Shown here in pieces: positions 10,825-22,460 of a stretch of DNA of 35,519 nt (within the stretch, counting starts at the first letter, position 1; the number at the start of each line of letters is the position of its first letter). A model generated the notes under the pieces. The model was not told where the DNA came from. It did not search any database and saw nothing but the letters and a program-made list of their open reading frames with translations. The position numbers were made by a program, and so were the translations under genes. This DNA is from Mycobacterium sp. (GTDB lineage: Bacteria > Actinomycetota > Actinomycetes > Mycobacteriales > Mycobacteriaceae): NCBI GenBank assembly GCA_019236925.1, contig JAFAID010000290.1:1-35519 (forward strand), read 5' to 3'.

Positions 10825-11712
10825 ATGTCCGCTCCGATAAGCCATTCGGACATCTTGGTGGGCGTAGACGGATCGCCCGCCGCCAACTATGCCGTCGACT
10901 GGGCGGCGCGTGAAGCCGCAATGCGCAATGTTCGTCTCACCCTCGTGCATACCGTTCAACCCATCGGTCCCACCCTGCCGCCATTGCCCGCGCCGATGGC
11001 CTTTGCGCGCTGGCAAGTAGAGCGGGGGCAGACGATCCTTGATGAGTCTGTCGAGATCGCGCGCAGGAGCACTCCGGATGGTGGACCCGCAAATGTTGAA
11101 AGCGAGCTGCTGTTCTCGCCCATCATTCCGAGCTTGGTCGATTTGTCCAAGGAGGCCCAGATGGTCGTCGTCGGGTCCCGGGGGCGTGGGCCGTTCGCGC
11201 GCAGCTTGTTCGGATCGGTGAGCTCCAGTCTGATCCGCCACGCGCACTGCCCGGTTGCGGTGATTCATGACGAGGACCCGCTGATGCCTCATCCCGCTGA
11301 GGCGCCGGTGCTGGTTGGCATCGACGGCTCGTCCGTATCGGAGCTGGCGACGGCGATCGCTTTCCAAGAGGCGTCATGGCGAGGCGTCGACCTCGTCGCG
11401 CTGCACGTCTGGAGCGACGTCGAGGTGAACGATTTCCCCGCCATCGATTGGCCGGCCATGAAACCGGCCGCAGAAGAGATCCTCGCCGAGCGCCTGGCCG
11501 GTTGGCAGGAGCGCTACCCCGATGTAACGGTGCGGCGCGTCGTCGAATGTGACCATCCGACCTATCACCTCGTAAGGCAGTCCGAATCGGCGCAACTCGT
11601 GGTGGTCGGCAGCCATGGACGGGGTGGATTCGCCGGCATGTTGCTGGGGTCGGTCAGCGCCGCTGTGGCTCACTCGGCTCGGATGCCGGTGATCGTCGCG
11701 CGCCAACCGTAG
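10825..11712 (+). CDS. Tandem universal stress protein, Rv2623/Rv2005c type
   Basis: A 295-residue protein starting MSAPISHSDILVGVDGSPAA at ATG 10825, seven bases after AAGGAG; an ATG two codons earlier (10819) is possible. Both Usp domains have intact nucleotide loops: GSRGRGPFARSLFGSVS (~117-133) and GSHGRGGFAGMLLGSVS (~262-278), so two ATP molecules per chain are expected. The segment AERLAGWQERYPDV is shared by all proteins of this class in the window. It is downstream of the Rv1733c-like gene. Confidence 0.92.
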   Translation: MSAPISHSDILVGVDGSPAANYAVDWAAREAAMRNVRLTLVHTVQPIGPTLPPLPAPMAFARWQVERGQTILDESVEIARRSTPDGGPANVESELLFSPIIPSLVDLSKEAQMVVVGSRGRGPFARSLFGSVSSSLIRHAHCPVAVIHDEDPLMPHPAEAPVLVGIDGSSVSELATAIAFQEASWRGVDLVALHVWSDVEVNDFPAIDWPAMKPAAEEILAERLAGWQERYPDVTVRRVVECDHPTYHLVRQSESAQLVVVGSHGRGGFAGMLLGSVSAAVAHSARMPVIVARQP

Positions 11713-11736
11713 TTGTGGACAGAGTAATTCGGCCCT

Positions 11737-11892
11737 TCAGTCGGGCAACGGCGCCGACCAGCGCAGTGTCGTCTCGCTGTCAGGGCTGGTCTCGAGGGTG
11801 AGGCTGCCTCCGATCTCTTCGGCGACACGTCGCATCTCGACGAAAATGTTGGCGGTGGCTTTACCGGGCACGCCGCGCCCATCGGCGGTCAT
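11737..11892 (-). pseudogene. Relic of the C-terminal ATPase domain of a DosS/DosT-type sensor kinase
   Basis: On the minus strand a short frame from 11892 (with possible residues up to about 11912) reads DGRGVPGKATANIF, RVAEEIGGSLTLET and [11 protein letters not shown] before a TGA at 11737. It aligns with the last 50 residues of the complete kinase at 19985-21697 ([30 protein letters not shown]), covering the G1 box and the C-terminal strands of the HATPase domain. The frame is closed upstream by a TGA, and the histidine, GAF and N-box parts are missing. It is therefore the stump of a lost second kinase gene, perhaps a dosT. It is antiparallel to the flanking USP genes and fills much of the 11713-12030 gap. 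Confidence 0.75.
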
Positions 11893-11920
11893 CCCGCTGA
11901 CTAATTCATCCCGTCATGTC

Positions 11921-11956
11921 GGGTACTACGCCAGGATATTTCGGGACTAATGACCC
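11921..11956 (+). promoter_or_regulatory. DosR-type operator upstream of the USP at 12031
   Basis: GGGACTAATGACCC at 11943-11956 is a strong match, 74 bp before ATG 12031. GGGTACTACGCCAG at 11921-11934 lies at the usual 22-bp offset but is only a weak match. The site also abuts the truncated end of the kinase relic on the other strand. Confidence 0.7.
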
Positions 11957-12030
11957 CTGCCCGTCGTCAAGCAGGTTCCTAATGTCAGCAGTAACGAGCC
12001 CAGCAAAACCATGAATAGGAAGGACCGGCA

Positions 12031-12930
12031 ATGTCCGATCGCTCGGTTCATCGGGGAATCGTTGTCGGCGTCGACGGATCGCCGTCGTCGGATGTGGCGA
12101 TCCGCTGGGCGGCGCGAGAAGCGGGGATGCGCAACGTTCCGCTGAGCCTCGTTCATGTCGTCGAGAGACACCCATGGGGCATGTTAGCCCTGGGCAGAGG
12201 CGCAGTTCCACCTCCCTCCGAAATTAATGAATGGCACAAACCAGAAGGCGAGGAGATCATCTCGGCCGCAGTCGAGCTCGCCAAGGACAGCGTCCAAAAC
12301 AGGGCTCTTCCAGAACTACATGTCGAGGTGTACTTCTCGGCGCCCGGTCCGGCGCTCTTCGATCTATCCACTCAAGCGCAACTGATGGTGGTAGGCCGCC
12401 GCGGGCACGGCACGGTAGGTCGCGTTTTGCTCGGCTCAGTGAGCACCGGGCTGATCCACCACGCACATTGTCCGGTGGCGGTGATCCACGATGAGACCTC
12501 CGTTGCGACCCAGCCTTCGCAGCTGCCGGTGGTGGTCGGCATTGACGGGTCCCCGGCATCGGAGTTGGCGACAGCGATCGCTTTCGACGAGGCGTCCTGG
12601 CGAGGAGGCGAGCTCATCGCTGTGCACGCATGGTCCGACGCCCATGTGTCCGACATTCCGAGCATTGAGTGGTCGGCTCAGCAAGCGGTCGGGGAGGAAG
12701 CCTTGGCGGAACGCTTGGCCGGTTGGCGAGAGCGCTATCCCGACGTTGCCGTCCGGCGCAAGATTGTGCTGGATGCTCCGGCTCGTCATCTTCTGGAGGA
12801 GGCCGAATCGTCACAACTTCTCGTCGTCGGCAGTCGTGGCCGCGGCGGATTCTCCGGCATGCTGTTGGGATCGGTGAGCACGGCCGTGGCGCAGGCGGCC
12901 CGCGTGCCAGTGATCGTCGCCCGACAGTAG
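12031..12930 (+). CDS. Tandem universal stress protein, Rv2623/Rv2005c type
   Basis: A 299-residue protein starting MSDRSVHRGIVVGVDGSPSS at ATG 12031 after AGGAAGG. Both nucleotide loops are intact: GRRGHGTVGRVLLGSVS and [17 protein letters not shown]. It heads a probable three-gene operon with the site-2 protease (51-bp gap) and a second-type USP. The combination USP, Rv2625c-like protease, USP recalls the M. tuberculosis Rv2623-Rv2624c-Rv2625c cluster, but here all three genes point the same way. Confidence 0.92.
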   Translation: MSDRSVHRGIVVGVDGSPSSDVAIRWAAREAGMRNVPLSLVHVVERHPWGMLALGRGAVPPPSEINEWHKPEGEEIISAAVELAKDSVQNRALPELHVEVYFSAPGPALFDLSTQAQLMVVGRRGHGTVGRVLLGSVSTGLIHHAHCPVAVIHDETSVATQPSQLPVVVGIDGSPASELATAIAFDEASWRGGELIAVHAWSDAHVSDIPSIEWSAQQAVGEEALAERLAGWRERYPDVAVRRKIVLDAPARHLLEEAESSQLLVVGSRGRGGFSGMLLGSVSTAVAQAARVPVIVARQ

Positions 12931-12981
12931 TGATCGAATGGCAGAAATCTGTTCCACTACCGTCTTTTTGGAGGTTCAAGC

Positions 12982-14166
12982 ATGGGCGGCATCCCGTTGG
13001 GGCGGATCGCAGCGTTTCCGGTCAACGCCAATTGGAGCGTCCTAGTCATCCTCTGGCTATTTACCTGGAGCTTGGCCTCAACTCTGCCCACCACCGCCGC
13101 GGGTTACTCGACGGGGTCCTATTGGGCCGCCGGCGCATGCGGCGCCACGGTATTGCTCGCATCGTTGCTTGCCCACGAGCTTGCGCATGCCATCGCGGCC
13201 CGCCGCGCCGGTATCCCGGTTCTCAGTGTGACGCTGTGGATTTTCGGCGGCGTCACACGCCTGGGCGGTCAAGCGAAGACACCGCAGACCGCGTTCCGTA
13301 TTGCGGTGGCCGGGCCGGCCACCAGCTTGGTGCTGGCGGCGGTATTCGCCGGTGCCGGTGCGGGATTACGTATCGTGGGCGTAACGCACATCGTTATCAG
13401 TGTCGCGTGGTGGCTGGCTGGGATCAACGCGCTGTTGGGCGTTTTCAATCTGCTGCCCGGTGCGCCGTTGGACGGTGGTCAAGTTCTCCGCGCGTGGCTC
13501 TGGCGTCGCCACGGTGACCCAACGCGCGCTGCCGTAGGCGCAGCGCGGGCCGGGCGCACCCTCGCGTTCGTCCTCATCGCATTCGGGCTGCTGGAGTTTC
13601 TGGCCGGAGCGATGGTCGCCGGAGTCTGGCTGGCGTTCATCGGCTGGTTCATCTACACCGCTGCGCACACAGATGAGGCGTCGGCGCTGACCCGGAATGC
13701 GCTGACGGGCGTACATGTCGGCGACGCAATGACTCCCCAACCGCATACGGCGCCGGCCTGGATCACCGTGCAGGACTTCATCGAGCGTTATCTGCTCGGC
13801 GACCGGCACTCTGCGTATCCGGTGAAGGAGCGCGATGGGTCGATCTCGGGGCTTGTGACGCTGACCCAGTTGCGTCAAGTAGAGCCGGGCAATCGCCCCA
13901 CCACTCTTATCGGTGAAATCGCCATGCCATTGAGCCGGGTCCCGACCGCCACGCCGGACGAGCCGGTCACCGCGCTCATGGAACGGCTGGCATCGGGCTA
14001 CGGCAACCGTGCTCTCGTTGTCGATGGGGCGCCTGTCGTAGGCATCGTCACCCCAAGCGATCTCACTCGTTTGATCGATGTGTACCGGCTCGCAAGGCCG
14101 GGCGTCGCTGTCGCTGACGGGCACCAGCGCGGGTATGAAGAAGGCGGAGCGAGGAGGGTACCATGA
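12982..14166 (+). CDS. Site-2 protease (M50) with C-terminal CBS pair, Rv2625c-like
   Basis: A 394-residue membrane protein starting at ATG 12982 after GGAGGT. It has the zinc motif HELAH (65-69) in a membrane helix, FGGVTRLGG and the second metal ligand motif [11 protein letters not shown] (156-166, Asp164), several further hydrophobic segments up to ~228, then two CBS domains (about 245-370) that could sense an adenine nucleotide. Site-2 proteases cut membrane-spanning substrates such as anti-sigma factors; the target here is unknown. DosR-regulated Rv2625c has the same architecture. It overlaps the following USP by ATGA, and joint translation with nucleotide-binding USPs is suggestive. The proteolytic residues are complete, so activity is expected. 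Confidence 0.9.
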   Translation: MGGIPLGRIAAFPVNANWSVLVILWLFTWSLASTLPTTAAGYSTGSYWAAGACGATVLLASLLAHELAHAIAARRAGIPVLSVTLWIFGGVTRLGGQAKTPQTAFRIAVAGPATSLVLAAVFAGAGAGLRIVGVTHIVISVAWWLAGINALLGVFNLLPGAPLDGGQVLRAWLWRRHGDPTRAAVGAARAGRTLAFVLIAFGLLEFLAGAMVAGVWLAFIGWFIYTAAHTDEASALTRNALTGVHVGDAMTPQPHTAPAWITVQDFIERYLLGDRHSAYPVKERDGSISGLVTLTQLRQVEPGNRPTTLIGEIAMPLSRVPTATPDEPVTALMERLASGYGNRALVVDGAPVVGIVTPSDLTRLIDVYRLARPGVAVADGHQRGYEEGGARRVP

Positions 14167-14975
14167 GCGAGAGGCGAATTCGGCCGGCCGTTATCGTCGG
14201 CGTAGATGGTTCGCAGGCGGCGATCCATGCCGCGGAGTGGGCCGCAGATGAGGCCGTCGCGCGTGGGGTCACGTTACTTATGCTGGCGATCATCAAGGCC
14301 ACTCACCCATCCGCCGAGGACTACCACCGAGACGTGGTACACGCCGAGACATCGCTTCACGAAGCACAAGTCGCGGTCGAGGCGATGGGAAAACCGGTGA
14401 ATGTTGAAACGCAGATTCTGCGCGGGCAACCGGGTGCCATTCTGGTTTCCGAATCCGACGACGCCGAGATGATCTGCGTGGGGTCGGCGGGGATCGGTCG
14501 CTATGCCCGGGCGTTGTTGGGTTCGACCGCAACGGAAGTCGCAGAGAAGGCCCTCTGTCCTGTCGCGGTAATCCGTTCCCTACCCGACCAGCGTGGACCG
14601 AATATCAACTGGATCGTCGTGGCAGTCGGCGACGCACCTGAACGCGACACCGTCGTCGATCAGGCGATGAAAGAAGCACAGCTGCGCAAGCTGCCGGTGC
14701 TGGCCATCGGCGCTATACAAGCAGACGCGGCCGAGGCACCATCTCACGAACTCGACAACCGTTTGTGGCCATGGAGGCGCTGGTACCCGGACGTCCACAT
14801 CTACCCCGTGACAACGGGCGCCAACGTCACGCGTTTCCTGAAGACCATCGATGACCTAGTCCCGATGGCCGTTGTCGGCGCTGCTAAAGCCGGAGATCTT
14901 GCGCAGATCGTTGGGGCGCACGACCATCCCGTCTTCCGGCACACGCAATCCTCGGTACTCATCGTCCGCGAGTGA
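14163..14975 (+). CDS. Tandem universal stress protein, Rv2624c/Rv3134c type
   Basis: A 270-residue protein whose ATG overlaps the protease stop (ATGA). The first domain contains [31 protein letters not shown] and the loop [17 protein letters not shown]; the second domain's loop is degenerate ([20 protein letters not shown]), as in the other members of this class at 9199 and 22461. Its segment [19 protein letters not shown] matches a relic at 17191-17277. Last gene of the 12031 operon. Confidence 0.9.
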   Translation: MSERRIRPAVIVGVDGSQAAIHAAEWAADEAVARGVTLLMLAIIKATHPSAEDYHRDVVHAETSLHEAQVAVEAMGKPVNVETQILRGQPGAILVSESDDAEMICVGSAGIGRYARALLGSTATEVAEKALCPVAVIRSLPDQRGPNINWIVVAVGDAPERDTVVDQAMKEAQLRKLPVLAIGAIQADAAEAPSHELDNRLWPWRRWYPDVHIYPVTTGANVTRFLKTIDDLVPMAVVGAAKAGDLAQIVGAHDHPVFRHTQSSVLIVRE

Positions 14976-15202
14976 ACGGGTGCTGAACGTTGGTCAACAT
15001 CTGATCGATGATGTCCTGAGCCGCCCGCATCTGCTTCTTCGCCTCAGCCATCAAAGATAGGAATTCGCCGTCATAGTTCGCCGGCGAGCCGGACACCGCA
15101 GTTAGGCACAAATGCGCAGAGGCCTTTGGTGATGAATGCCAAATGTGGAAGGCGGCGGCCCCAGGCAAGGGCTGCCGCCTTCGTCCTCGACACATCAGCT
15201 CG
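14976..15202. other. Convergent gap with a possible unidentified coding relic
   Basis: On the minus strand an open stretch ending at 14959 reads GEFLSLMAEAKKQMRAAQ and then [18 protein letters not shown], with codon-like composition. It overlaps the USP 3' end by 17 bases and has no convincing ribosome site. It may be the tail of a deleted gene; I do not recognise it. The rest holds the hairpin at 15148-15182. Confidence 0.3.
15148..15182. terminator. Strong hairpin between convergent genes
   Basis: The arms GAAGGCGGCGGCCC and GGGCTGCCGCCTTC pair over 14 positions (one G-U in the plus-strand RNA, an A-C mismatch in the minus) around a 7-base loop. It lies about 170 bp after the USP at 14163 and 20 bp after the stop of the leftward membrane-protein gene. 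There is no U-tract, as is usual for mycobacterial hairpin terminators. Confidence 0.65.
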
Positions 15203-15646
15203 TCATGCAGTACGCGAGAGGTCCTCAGGCGAACTAGCCTGTTGCGACACCGAGCGGTTCCGCGGGGGCACCCAGCTGACGACGGAAAGATACAGGCCCA
15301 GGAACAGCACGGTCAGGACCTCCGCCGCCGCGCCGGCGGTCGCCCAACCCATCGTGTCGACTGCGGAGTTGGCGACCGCAAAGTATGCGTGGGAACCGAT
15401 CACCAACAACAGCCCCTGGACTGCGACAAGCCAACCCACCACCGACACAATGATTGCTGCCCCGCCCCGCCAGTATGGATGGAGAGCGACGACCACGAGA
15501 CCAAGCAGCAGTGTGAACACCCCAGTTACCCACGACACCAGCGGGTCCGCTTCGAATTTCGAAAGCATCGCCCGCAAGTCGTCCGGCCGCAACGCGGCAA
15601 TTACCGCGAGAATGACCATGTACGGGCCCATCACGCGACCGAACAT
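15203..15646 (-). CDS. Small four-helix membrane protein, function unknown
   Basis: The start ATG 15646 (MFGRVMGPYMVILAVIAAL) follows GAGGA by five bases on the minus strand; an in-frame ATG at 15682 has no such signal. The 147-residue protein has about four hydrophobic segments, including VTGVFTLLLGLVVVALH, AAIIVSVVGWLVAVQGLLLVIG and AAAEVLTVLFLGLYLSVVSW, and a polar C-terminus. I do not recognise the family with confidence; its size and shape resemble small integral membrane proteins often found beside stress genes. A DosR-type operator pair lies 150-190 bp upstream, so it is probably part of the regulon. Confidence 0.75.
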   Translation of the reverse strand: MFGRVMGPYMVILAVIAALRPDDLRAMLSKFEADPLVSWVTGVFTLLLGLVVVALHPYWRGGAAIIVSVVGWLVAVQGLLLVIGSHAYFAVANSAVDTMGWATAGAAAEVLTVLFLGLYLSVVSWVPPRNRSVSQQASSPEDLSRTA

Positions 15647-15796
15647 CTGTGTCCTCTTCTGGGGTTGGTGTGAAGATTTCACTGCGTTACCTCCATTCGA
15701 GGGTTGTCATCGGCGAGATGACAACCGTTGTTAGTTGTCCTCGAGATATGTTGATCTCGTAGCAATATCTGATCATTTGCGTGCCGAGGTGCCGTA

Positions 15797-15832
15797 GCGG
15801 CTGAAGTCCTGCACTGTCGGGACTTTCGTCAC
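15797..15832 (-). promoter_or_regulatory. Tandem DosR-type operator upstream of the small membrane protein
   Basis: GGGACTTTCGTCAC at 15819-15832 and GCGGCTGAAGTCCT at 15797-15810 both fit the palindrome and start exactly 22 bp apart. They lie at the 3' end of a USP relic and upstream of the leftward gene starting at 15646. Confidence 0.6.
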
Positions 15833-16082
15833 CGTCGTGCAGTAGGTGCTGCCGGATTCAAAGCCATCGGATAGCTGGTACGTACGACGATCACCGGCAC
15901 CTTCGCCGACTGTGCGACCGCAGAGCTGACCGCGCCGAGGTGCATGCCGCCGAATCCGCCGCGGCCGCGACTGCCGAGAACCACCAGTTGCGCACGTCCG
16001 GATTCCTCGAGCAGCCAGCGTGCGGGGGTGTCACTGGTCCGAGGGTTCGCCAACGAACGCCCGCCGGCAAGGCGAGCAGCCG
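15829..16082 (-). pseudogene. C-terminal relic of a universal stress protein
   Basis: The minus strand reads AARLAGG, then, after an apparent internal deletion, [38 protein letters not shown] and [12 protein letters not shown]. These are the last ~60 residues of a Rv2005c-type USP, including the second nucleotide loop. Upstream of AARLAGG the similarity stops; the first domain and most of the second are gone, and the promoter of the second acg gene now lies there. Confidence 0.75.
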
Positions 16083-16109
16083 AGGCGCGGTGATGACCTG
16101 CATCGGCAT

Positions 16110-16145
16110 GCCCCGATGGCACCCGGGATCGAGGACCAATGGCCC
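16110..16145 (+). promoter_or_regulatory. DosR-type operator upstream of the second acg-like gene
   Basis: AGGACCAATGGCCC at 16132-16145 is identical over 14 bases to the site at 913-926 before the first acg gene and sits at the same distance (60 bp) from the start codon. GCCCCGATGGCACC at 16110-16123 is a poor partner at the 22-bp offset. The promoter was evidently duplicated along with the gene. Confidence 0.75.
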
Positions 16146-16204
16146 TGCCGTCGGCGACGCCACCGGATAACCCTTGATGGCAGGTAAAGATCGGAGGTCG
16201 AAAG

Positions 16205-17185
16205 ATGCCTGCCACCACGGTCAAAGCCGAAGTCATCGAGGATGCGGTGAGGTTAGCCTGCCGCGCCCCGTCGCTACACAACAGCCAACCCTCGCAGTGG
16301 GTGTTCGACGGTGATCAACTCCAGTTGTTCCTGGATCCAAAGCGCGTAGTGGACACCGACCAGTCCGCGCGAGAAGCGCTGATCGGTTGCGGCGCGGCCC
16401 TCGATCATCTTCGGGTCGCGATGGCCGCGGCCGGGTGGCAGTCCCACGTCGAACGGTTTCCAAGTCCCAACAGCCCGAACCACCTGGCGTCGATCAAATT
16501 CACCCCGACCGAGGCTGTGACTGACCAAGACCGGCGTCGCGCCTCCGCCATCTGGTCACGCCACACAGATCGACTGCCCTTCAGCGGACCAACGGACTGG
16601 CAATCCTTCGAACCGGCAGTGAACAACGCGGTTGACGGAGCAGCTGTGCACCTGGACATCCTCTCCGACGATTCACGTCCCCGAATCGTGGAAGCGACCC
16701 AGCTCGCCGAATCGTTGCGGTTTTATGACATTCCGTACAACCACGACCTCCATTGGTGGACAGCGCCTTTCGAGGCCTCAGACGGTATTCCGTACAGCGC
16801 CCTGGTCTCGGCCGCCGAGGGTGAGAGAGTCGGGATAGACCGGGTGTTCCCGCTCACCCATCAGCCCGAACGACGCGCCGAAATTCCGGAAGACCACGCC
16901 AAGATCCTGCTGCTTTCCAGCGACGACAACGGTCGCGCTGACGCATTGGCTTCCGGCGAAGCGCTTTCCGCGGTCTTGCTGGAATGCACGATGGCCGGCC
17001 TGGCCACCTGCCCGGTAACGCACCTGACCGAACTCCGCGTCACCCGCGAACTCCTCCAGTCGCTCGTGGACCGCGACGCCGTACCGCAAGTCTTGGTGCG
17101 TGTGGGCGTGGTGCCGATCACCGAAAAAGCGCCGCCGCCCACACCGCGGCGACCGCCGTCCGAAGTTCTGCGCCTGAAAAGTTGA
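16205..17185 (+). CDS. acg: Acg-family nitroreductase-like flavoprotein (copy 2)
   Basis: A 326-residue protein from ATG 16205, preceded by GGAGGT. It repeats the landmarks of copy 1: [87 protein letters not shown] and [12 protein letters not shown]. By eye well over half of the residues are identical to copy 1. The Trp of the QPW motif (SQPWQW) is Ser here (SQPSQW), a change at a position conserved in the other two Acg-family proteins of the window. It is followed by a USP relic and a GNAT gene. Confidence 0.9.
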   Translation: MPATTVKAEVIEDAVRLACRAPSLHNSQPSQWVFDGDQLQLFLDPKRVVDTDQSAREALIGCGAALDHLRVAMAAAGWQSHVERFPSPNSPNHLASIKFTPTEAVTDQDRRRASAIWSRHTDRLPFSGPTDWQSFEPAVNNAVDGAAVHLDILSDDSRPRIVEATQLAESLRFYDIPYNHDLHWWTAPFEASDGIPYSALVSAAEGERVGIDRVFPLTHQPERRAEIPEDHAKILLLSSDDNGRADALASGEALSAVLLECTMAGLATCPVTHLTELRVTRELLQSLVDRDAVPQVLVRVGVVPITEKAPPPTPRRPPSEVLRLKS

Positions 17186-17190
17186 CGGGA

Positions 17191-17277
17191 ACGGAGACTG
17201 CCCACAACGTGGTCGCCACTCGGGTGGAAGCCGCTGGGAAACCCGTCAAAGTCTCAGTGCTGGTCGTCCGGCCCTAG
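17191..17277 (+). pseudogene. Internal relic of a Rv3134c/Rv2624c-type universal stress protein
   Basis: Directly after acg copy 2 the plus strand reads [19 protein letters not shown] followed by KVSVLVVRP and a TAG. This matches [19 protein letters not shown] in the USP at 14163 and VEATDKPVKVDVELTQG in the USP at 22461. Only about 28 residues from the middle of the first domain survive. Confidence 0.6.
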
Positions 17278-17312
17278 GGTGGATCAGCGAAATACCCAAA
17301 GCGGTATCGACG

Positions 17313-17858
17313 ATGACCGGAGCCGCACTTGTGGACGATGAATTCGCAACGCTTCGAGATGGCGTCCCAGTGCTGTTGCGTAGCCTCGAGCCGGCGGATG
17401 GCGACGCGGTCATCGCACTCCATCAGACACTCACCGATCGGGAACGCTACTTAAGGTTCTTCACGATGCACCCGATGCATCTGAAAACCCTTGTTGACAA
17501 CCTCATTGAAGGGGGCGGCGACGACTGTGCATTGGGCGCCTTCGAATCCGGAATGCTGATCGGTGTCGCGAACTACACGGTCTGCGGTAGACCGGCGACC
17601 GCGGAGGTCGCTGTCGTGGTGGCTCATAACGATCACCTGCGCGGTGTCGGAACCGTTTTACTTCGGCGGCTCGTTCAGATTGCCCGCGCCAACGGAATCC
17701 AACACTTGGTCGCCGACGTCTTGACCACGAATCACCTGATGTTCAAGCTGCTTCACGATGCCGGGCCGTATCCGATACACCGCAGCTGCGACGACGGCGT
17801 CGTACATCTTGAGGTCGATCTGGTTGGAATCGAAGACGCAACCTCAATGGAAGATTGA
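17313..17858 (+). CDS. GNAT-family acetyltransferase, Pat-like
   Basis: A 181-residue protein from ATG 17313 (no strong ribosome site). [68 protein letters not shown] and a final Asn/Met-rich helix match the acetyltransferase half of mycobacterial protein acetyltransferases of the Pat type, without the cyclic-nucleotide domain. The first position of the Q/R-x-x-G-x-G acetyl-CoA loop is His here. Protein-lysine acetylation is a plausible but unproved role. Its 3' end overlaps the convergent nitroreductase gene by 15 bp. Probably cotranscribed with acg copy 2. Confidence 0.85.
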   Translation: MTGAALVDDEFATLRDGVPVLLRSLEPADGDAVIALHQTLTDRERYLRFFTMHPMHLKTLVDNLIEGGGDDCALGAFESGMLIGVANYTVCGRPATAEVAVVVAHNDHLRGVGTVLLRRLVQIARANGIQHLVADVLTTNHLMFKLLHDAGPYPIHRSCDDGVVHLEVDLVGIEDATSMED

Positions 17859-18836
17859 TCCGTCCAGATATGCAGCGACGTCTTCTAGTGGACGGCGCGG
17901 AGTCGCCGGTAACGGGTCGGCGTTGACCGGAGCCCAGCCGAGGCGCAGCAACATCTGAGGAAACCCGCTGATCCCGAAAACCTCGATCTGCACGGAATCG
18001 CGTGTCTCGATGATCTCCAGCGGTTCGGTGACTGGGCAGCTCGCCAAACCGAGCGCGGTTGCGCTCAGCAGCACCAGGCTGGTCGCCTCGCCGGCGCGCA
18101 GCCGTGCCAGCGTGCTGTCGTCTTTGGTACCGAGCGCCAATATGACGGCATTGTCGTCGACCGATTCAGTCTCAGGGGGCTGCGCCAGTGCGGGACCGGC
18201 GAACAGTCGTGGCGGCACCGGCGCGGTTGGGTCGGACTCCGGTGTACTGCGCGCCGGCACGCCCGCCAGCGATGCGTAGCGTCCACTCCAGGTGGTGAGT
18301 TCGCTCAAATAATCATAATCCGCTATATGCCGCCAAACCGCCTGCGCCACAATGTCTTGCAATCGTGGCAACGATTCGATTTGGCGTAGCATTACCCCCG
18401 CCCGCGCCGCCCGAGCACCCATCAGGGCGACGTAGTTGGCAGGCACGCTCCACGAGCTGTAATGGCGCCGGTCGGTGCGCCGGCGTGGGATCGCCGCCGC
18501 CAGCGTGATATCAACCTCGTTAGGTGGATGACGGTAAACTTCCACGGCAGCAAGGTGTTCGGGTTCATCGGGGTTGGGCAGCCGATGGACCTTCGATTGC
18601 CATCCCAGCGCCGCTAGCGCAACCACGCAATGATGCAGCGCAATGCCGCAGCTCAAAATCAGATCGCGGCCGTCGGGATCGGTGCTGGGTAGATGTAACC
18701 CGCGGTCGGCGTAGAGATGCAGACTGTTCGAGCCTATCCGCCAACGCCACGGCTGTGTGTTGTGCACCGACGGCGCACGGGTTGCCAGCGACAAGACCGT
18801 GTGGACGGTCTCGCGGTCTGGGAAGTGGGCGCTCAT
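17844..18836 (-). CDS. Rv3131-like nitroreductase-family protein
   Basis: Start ATG 18836 gives [30 protein letters not shown], which matches the recalled start of Rv3131 (MNTHFPDAETVRTVL); an upstream in-frame start at 18887 is less likely. The 330-residue protein has [57 protein letters not shown] and the C-terminal [25 protein letters not shown]. Rv3131 lies next to dosS-dosR-Rv3134c in M. tuberculosis, and the order is kept here apart from an inserted USP pseudogene. It is DosR-controlled in M. tuberculosis; the operator pair at 18967-19002 could drive it leftward. Confidence 0.9.
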   Translation of the reverse strand: MSAHFPDRETVHTVLSLATRAPSVHNTQPWRWRIGSNSLHLYADRGLHLPSTDPDGRDLILSCGIALHHCVVALAALGWQSKVHRLPNPDEPEHLAAVEVYRHPPNEVDITLAAAIPRRRTDRRHYSSWSVPANYVALMGARAARAGVMLRQIESLPRLQDIVAQAVWRHIADYDYLSELTTWSGRYASLAGVPARSTPESDPTAPVPPRLFAGPALAQPPETESVDDNAVILALGTKDDSTLARLRAGEATSLVLLSATALGLASCPVTEPLEIIETRDSVQIEVFGISGFPQMLLRLGWAPVNADPLPATPRRPLEDVAAYLDGSIFH

Positions 18837-18966
18837 CGGCTCACCGCCTTCTGTAATTACCGAAGTGAATCCAGCGTCGCCCGGCACGGGTGGCGGCCGC
18901 TAGAGCCGAAAGGCTCCATCTTCAAAGGACTCCTGACGGCGGCAGACACTTGACGTCGGACAGTAG

Positions 18967-19002
18967 GGGTCCTATGGCCATATCGCCAGTGACGAATGCC
19001 CC
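18967..19002. promoter_or_regulatory. Tandem DosR-type operator between the Rv3131-like gene and the frameshifted USP
   Basis: GGGTCCTATGGCCA at 18967-18980 and GTGACGAATGCCCC at 18989-19002 both fit the palindrome with two or three mismatches and start exactly 22 bp apart. They are 71 bp from the rightward USP start (19074) and 130 bp from the leftward nitroreductase start (18836). Confidence 0.6.
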
Positions 19003-19073
19003 CTGACCCGCGCTGCCCACGCCAATACTGTCGCTTGTAGCCCTTAGAAATCCAACCGCCCACAGGAGAAGCC

Positions 19074-19966
19074 ATGTCGTCGCGCAACGTGCATTTGGGA
19101 ATTATCGTCGGCGTGGACGACTCACCGGCCGCCAAGGTAGCGGTGGACTGGGCAGCGCGCGAGGCCGAGCCGCGAAACCTCCCGCTAACGCTCGTGCACG
19201 CGATTTCGCCGAACTTAACAACATGGTGGAACACGCCGTTGCCCCCGGGCTTGACGCAATGGCAGAAAGAACATGGGCGGCGACTGCTTGATGACGCAGG
19301 CAGGTCGCCGAAGACGCTTGCGACCGTGTAGGTGCCATCCAGATCCACACTGAGGTCTTGTCGTCGGCAGCCATTCCCACACTGGTTGACCTGTCCCGAG
19401 AGGCCGAGCTGCTCGTCGCCGGAGCCCGTGGCAGTGGGAGGTGGCCCGGACGGCTTGTCGGTTCGGTCAGTTCCGCATTGCTCCGCCACGCACATTGCCC
19501 GGCCGCAATCATCCACGACGAGGACCCGTTGATGCCGCATCCAGCTCAGGCACCCGTGTTGGTCGGCATTGACGGCTCGTCGGCATCCGAGTTGGCGACC
19601 GCAATCGCATTCGAAGAGGCCTCGCGTCGACGAGTTGGACTAATCGCTATGCACGCCTGGAGCGATGTTGATGTATCGGAGTGGCCCGATGTCGATTGGC
19701 CGGCAACGCACTCGATCGGCGAAGAGATACTGGCCGAGCGCCTGGCGGGCTGGCAAGAACAGTACCCCGATGTGAACGTGGACCGTATCGTGGTCCGCGA
19801 TCAGCCGGCACGTCAGCTCGTCGAACGTTCGGAGGAAGCTCAGCTGGTCGTGGTCGGCAGTCGTGGTCGTGGCGGCTTCGCCGGAATACTGGTTGGTTCG
19901 GTCAGCGAAACCGTTGCCCAGTTGGCGCGCATGCCGGTGATCGTGGCCCGCGAGTCGCACGCATAA
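19074..19966 (+). pseudogene. Tandem universal stress protein broken by a one-base frameshift
   Basis: The gene starts MSSRNVHLGIIVGVDDSPAAK at ATG 19074 after AGGAG. Near 19295-19301 (GACGCAGGCAGG) the frame shifts. The expected continuation QVAEDACDRVGAIQIHTEVL, then SSAAIPTLVDLSREAE, appears in another frame and runs intact to TGA 19966, while the starting frame stops at TAG 19329-19331. One missing base explains it. The rest looks functional: GARGSGRWPGRLVGSVS and [17 protein letters not shown] loops and the class segment AERLAGWQEQYPDV. It may be a recent pseudogene, a sequencing error or a phase-variable state. Confidence 0.85.
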
Positions 19967-19984
19967 GTACATCGCCCAAGTCGG

Positions 19985-22385
<2,401 letters not shown>

Positions 22386-22460
22386 GGCGAACCCTCCATG
22401 AGATTGTTGCCGTTCAGCACCGGGCGTCGGCGCGTTGGCATCTATCATGCTCGCTCCTTC

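Noticed and set aside
14959..15195. A real 78-codon leftward gene between USP and the small membrane protein
   Set aside because: No ribosome site, it overlaps the USP 3' end and runs through the strong hairpin; at most the last 40 codons could be a relic.
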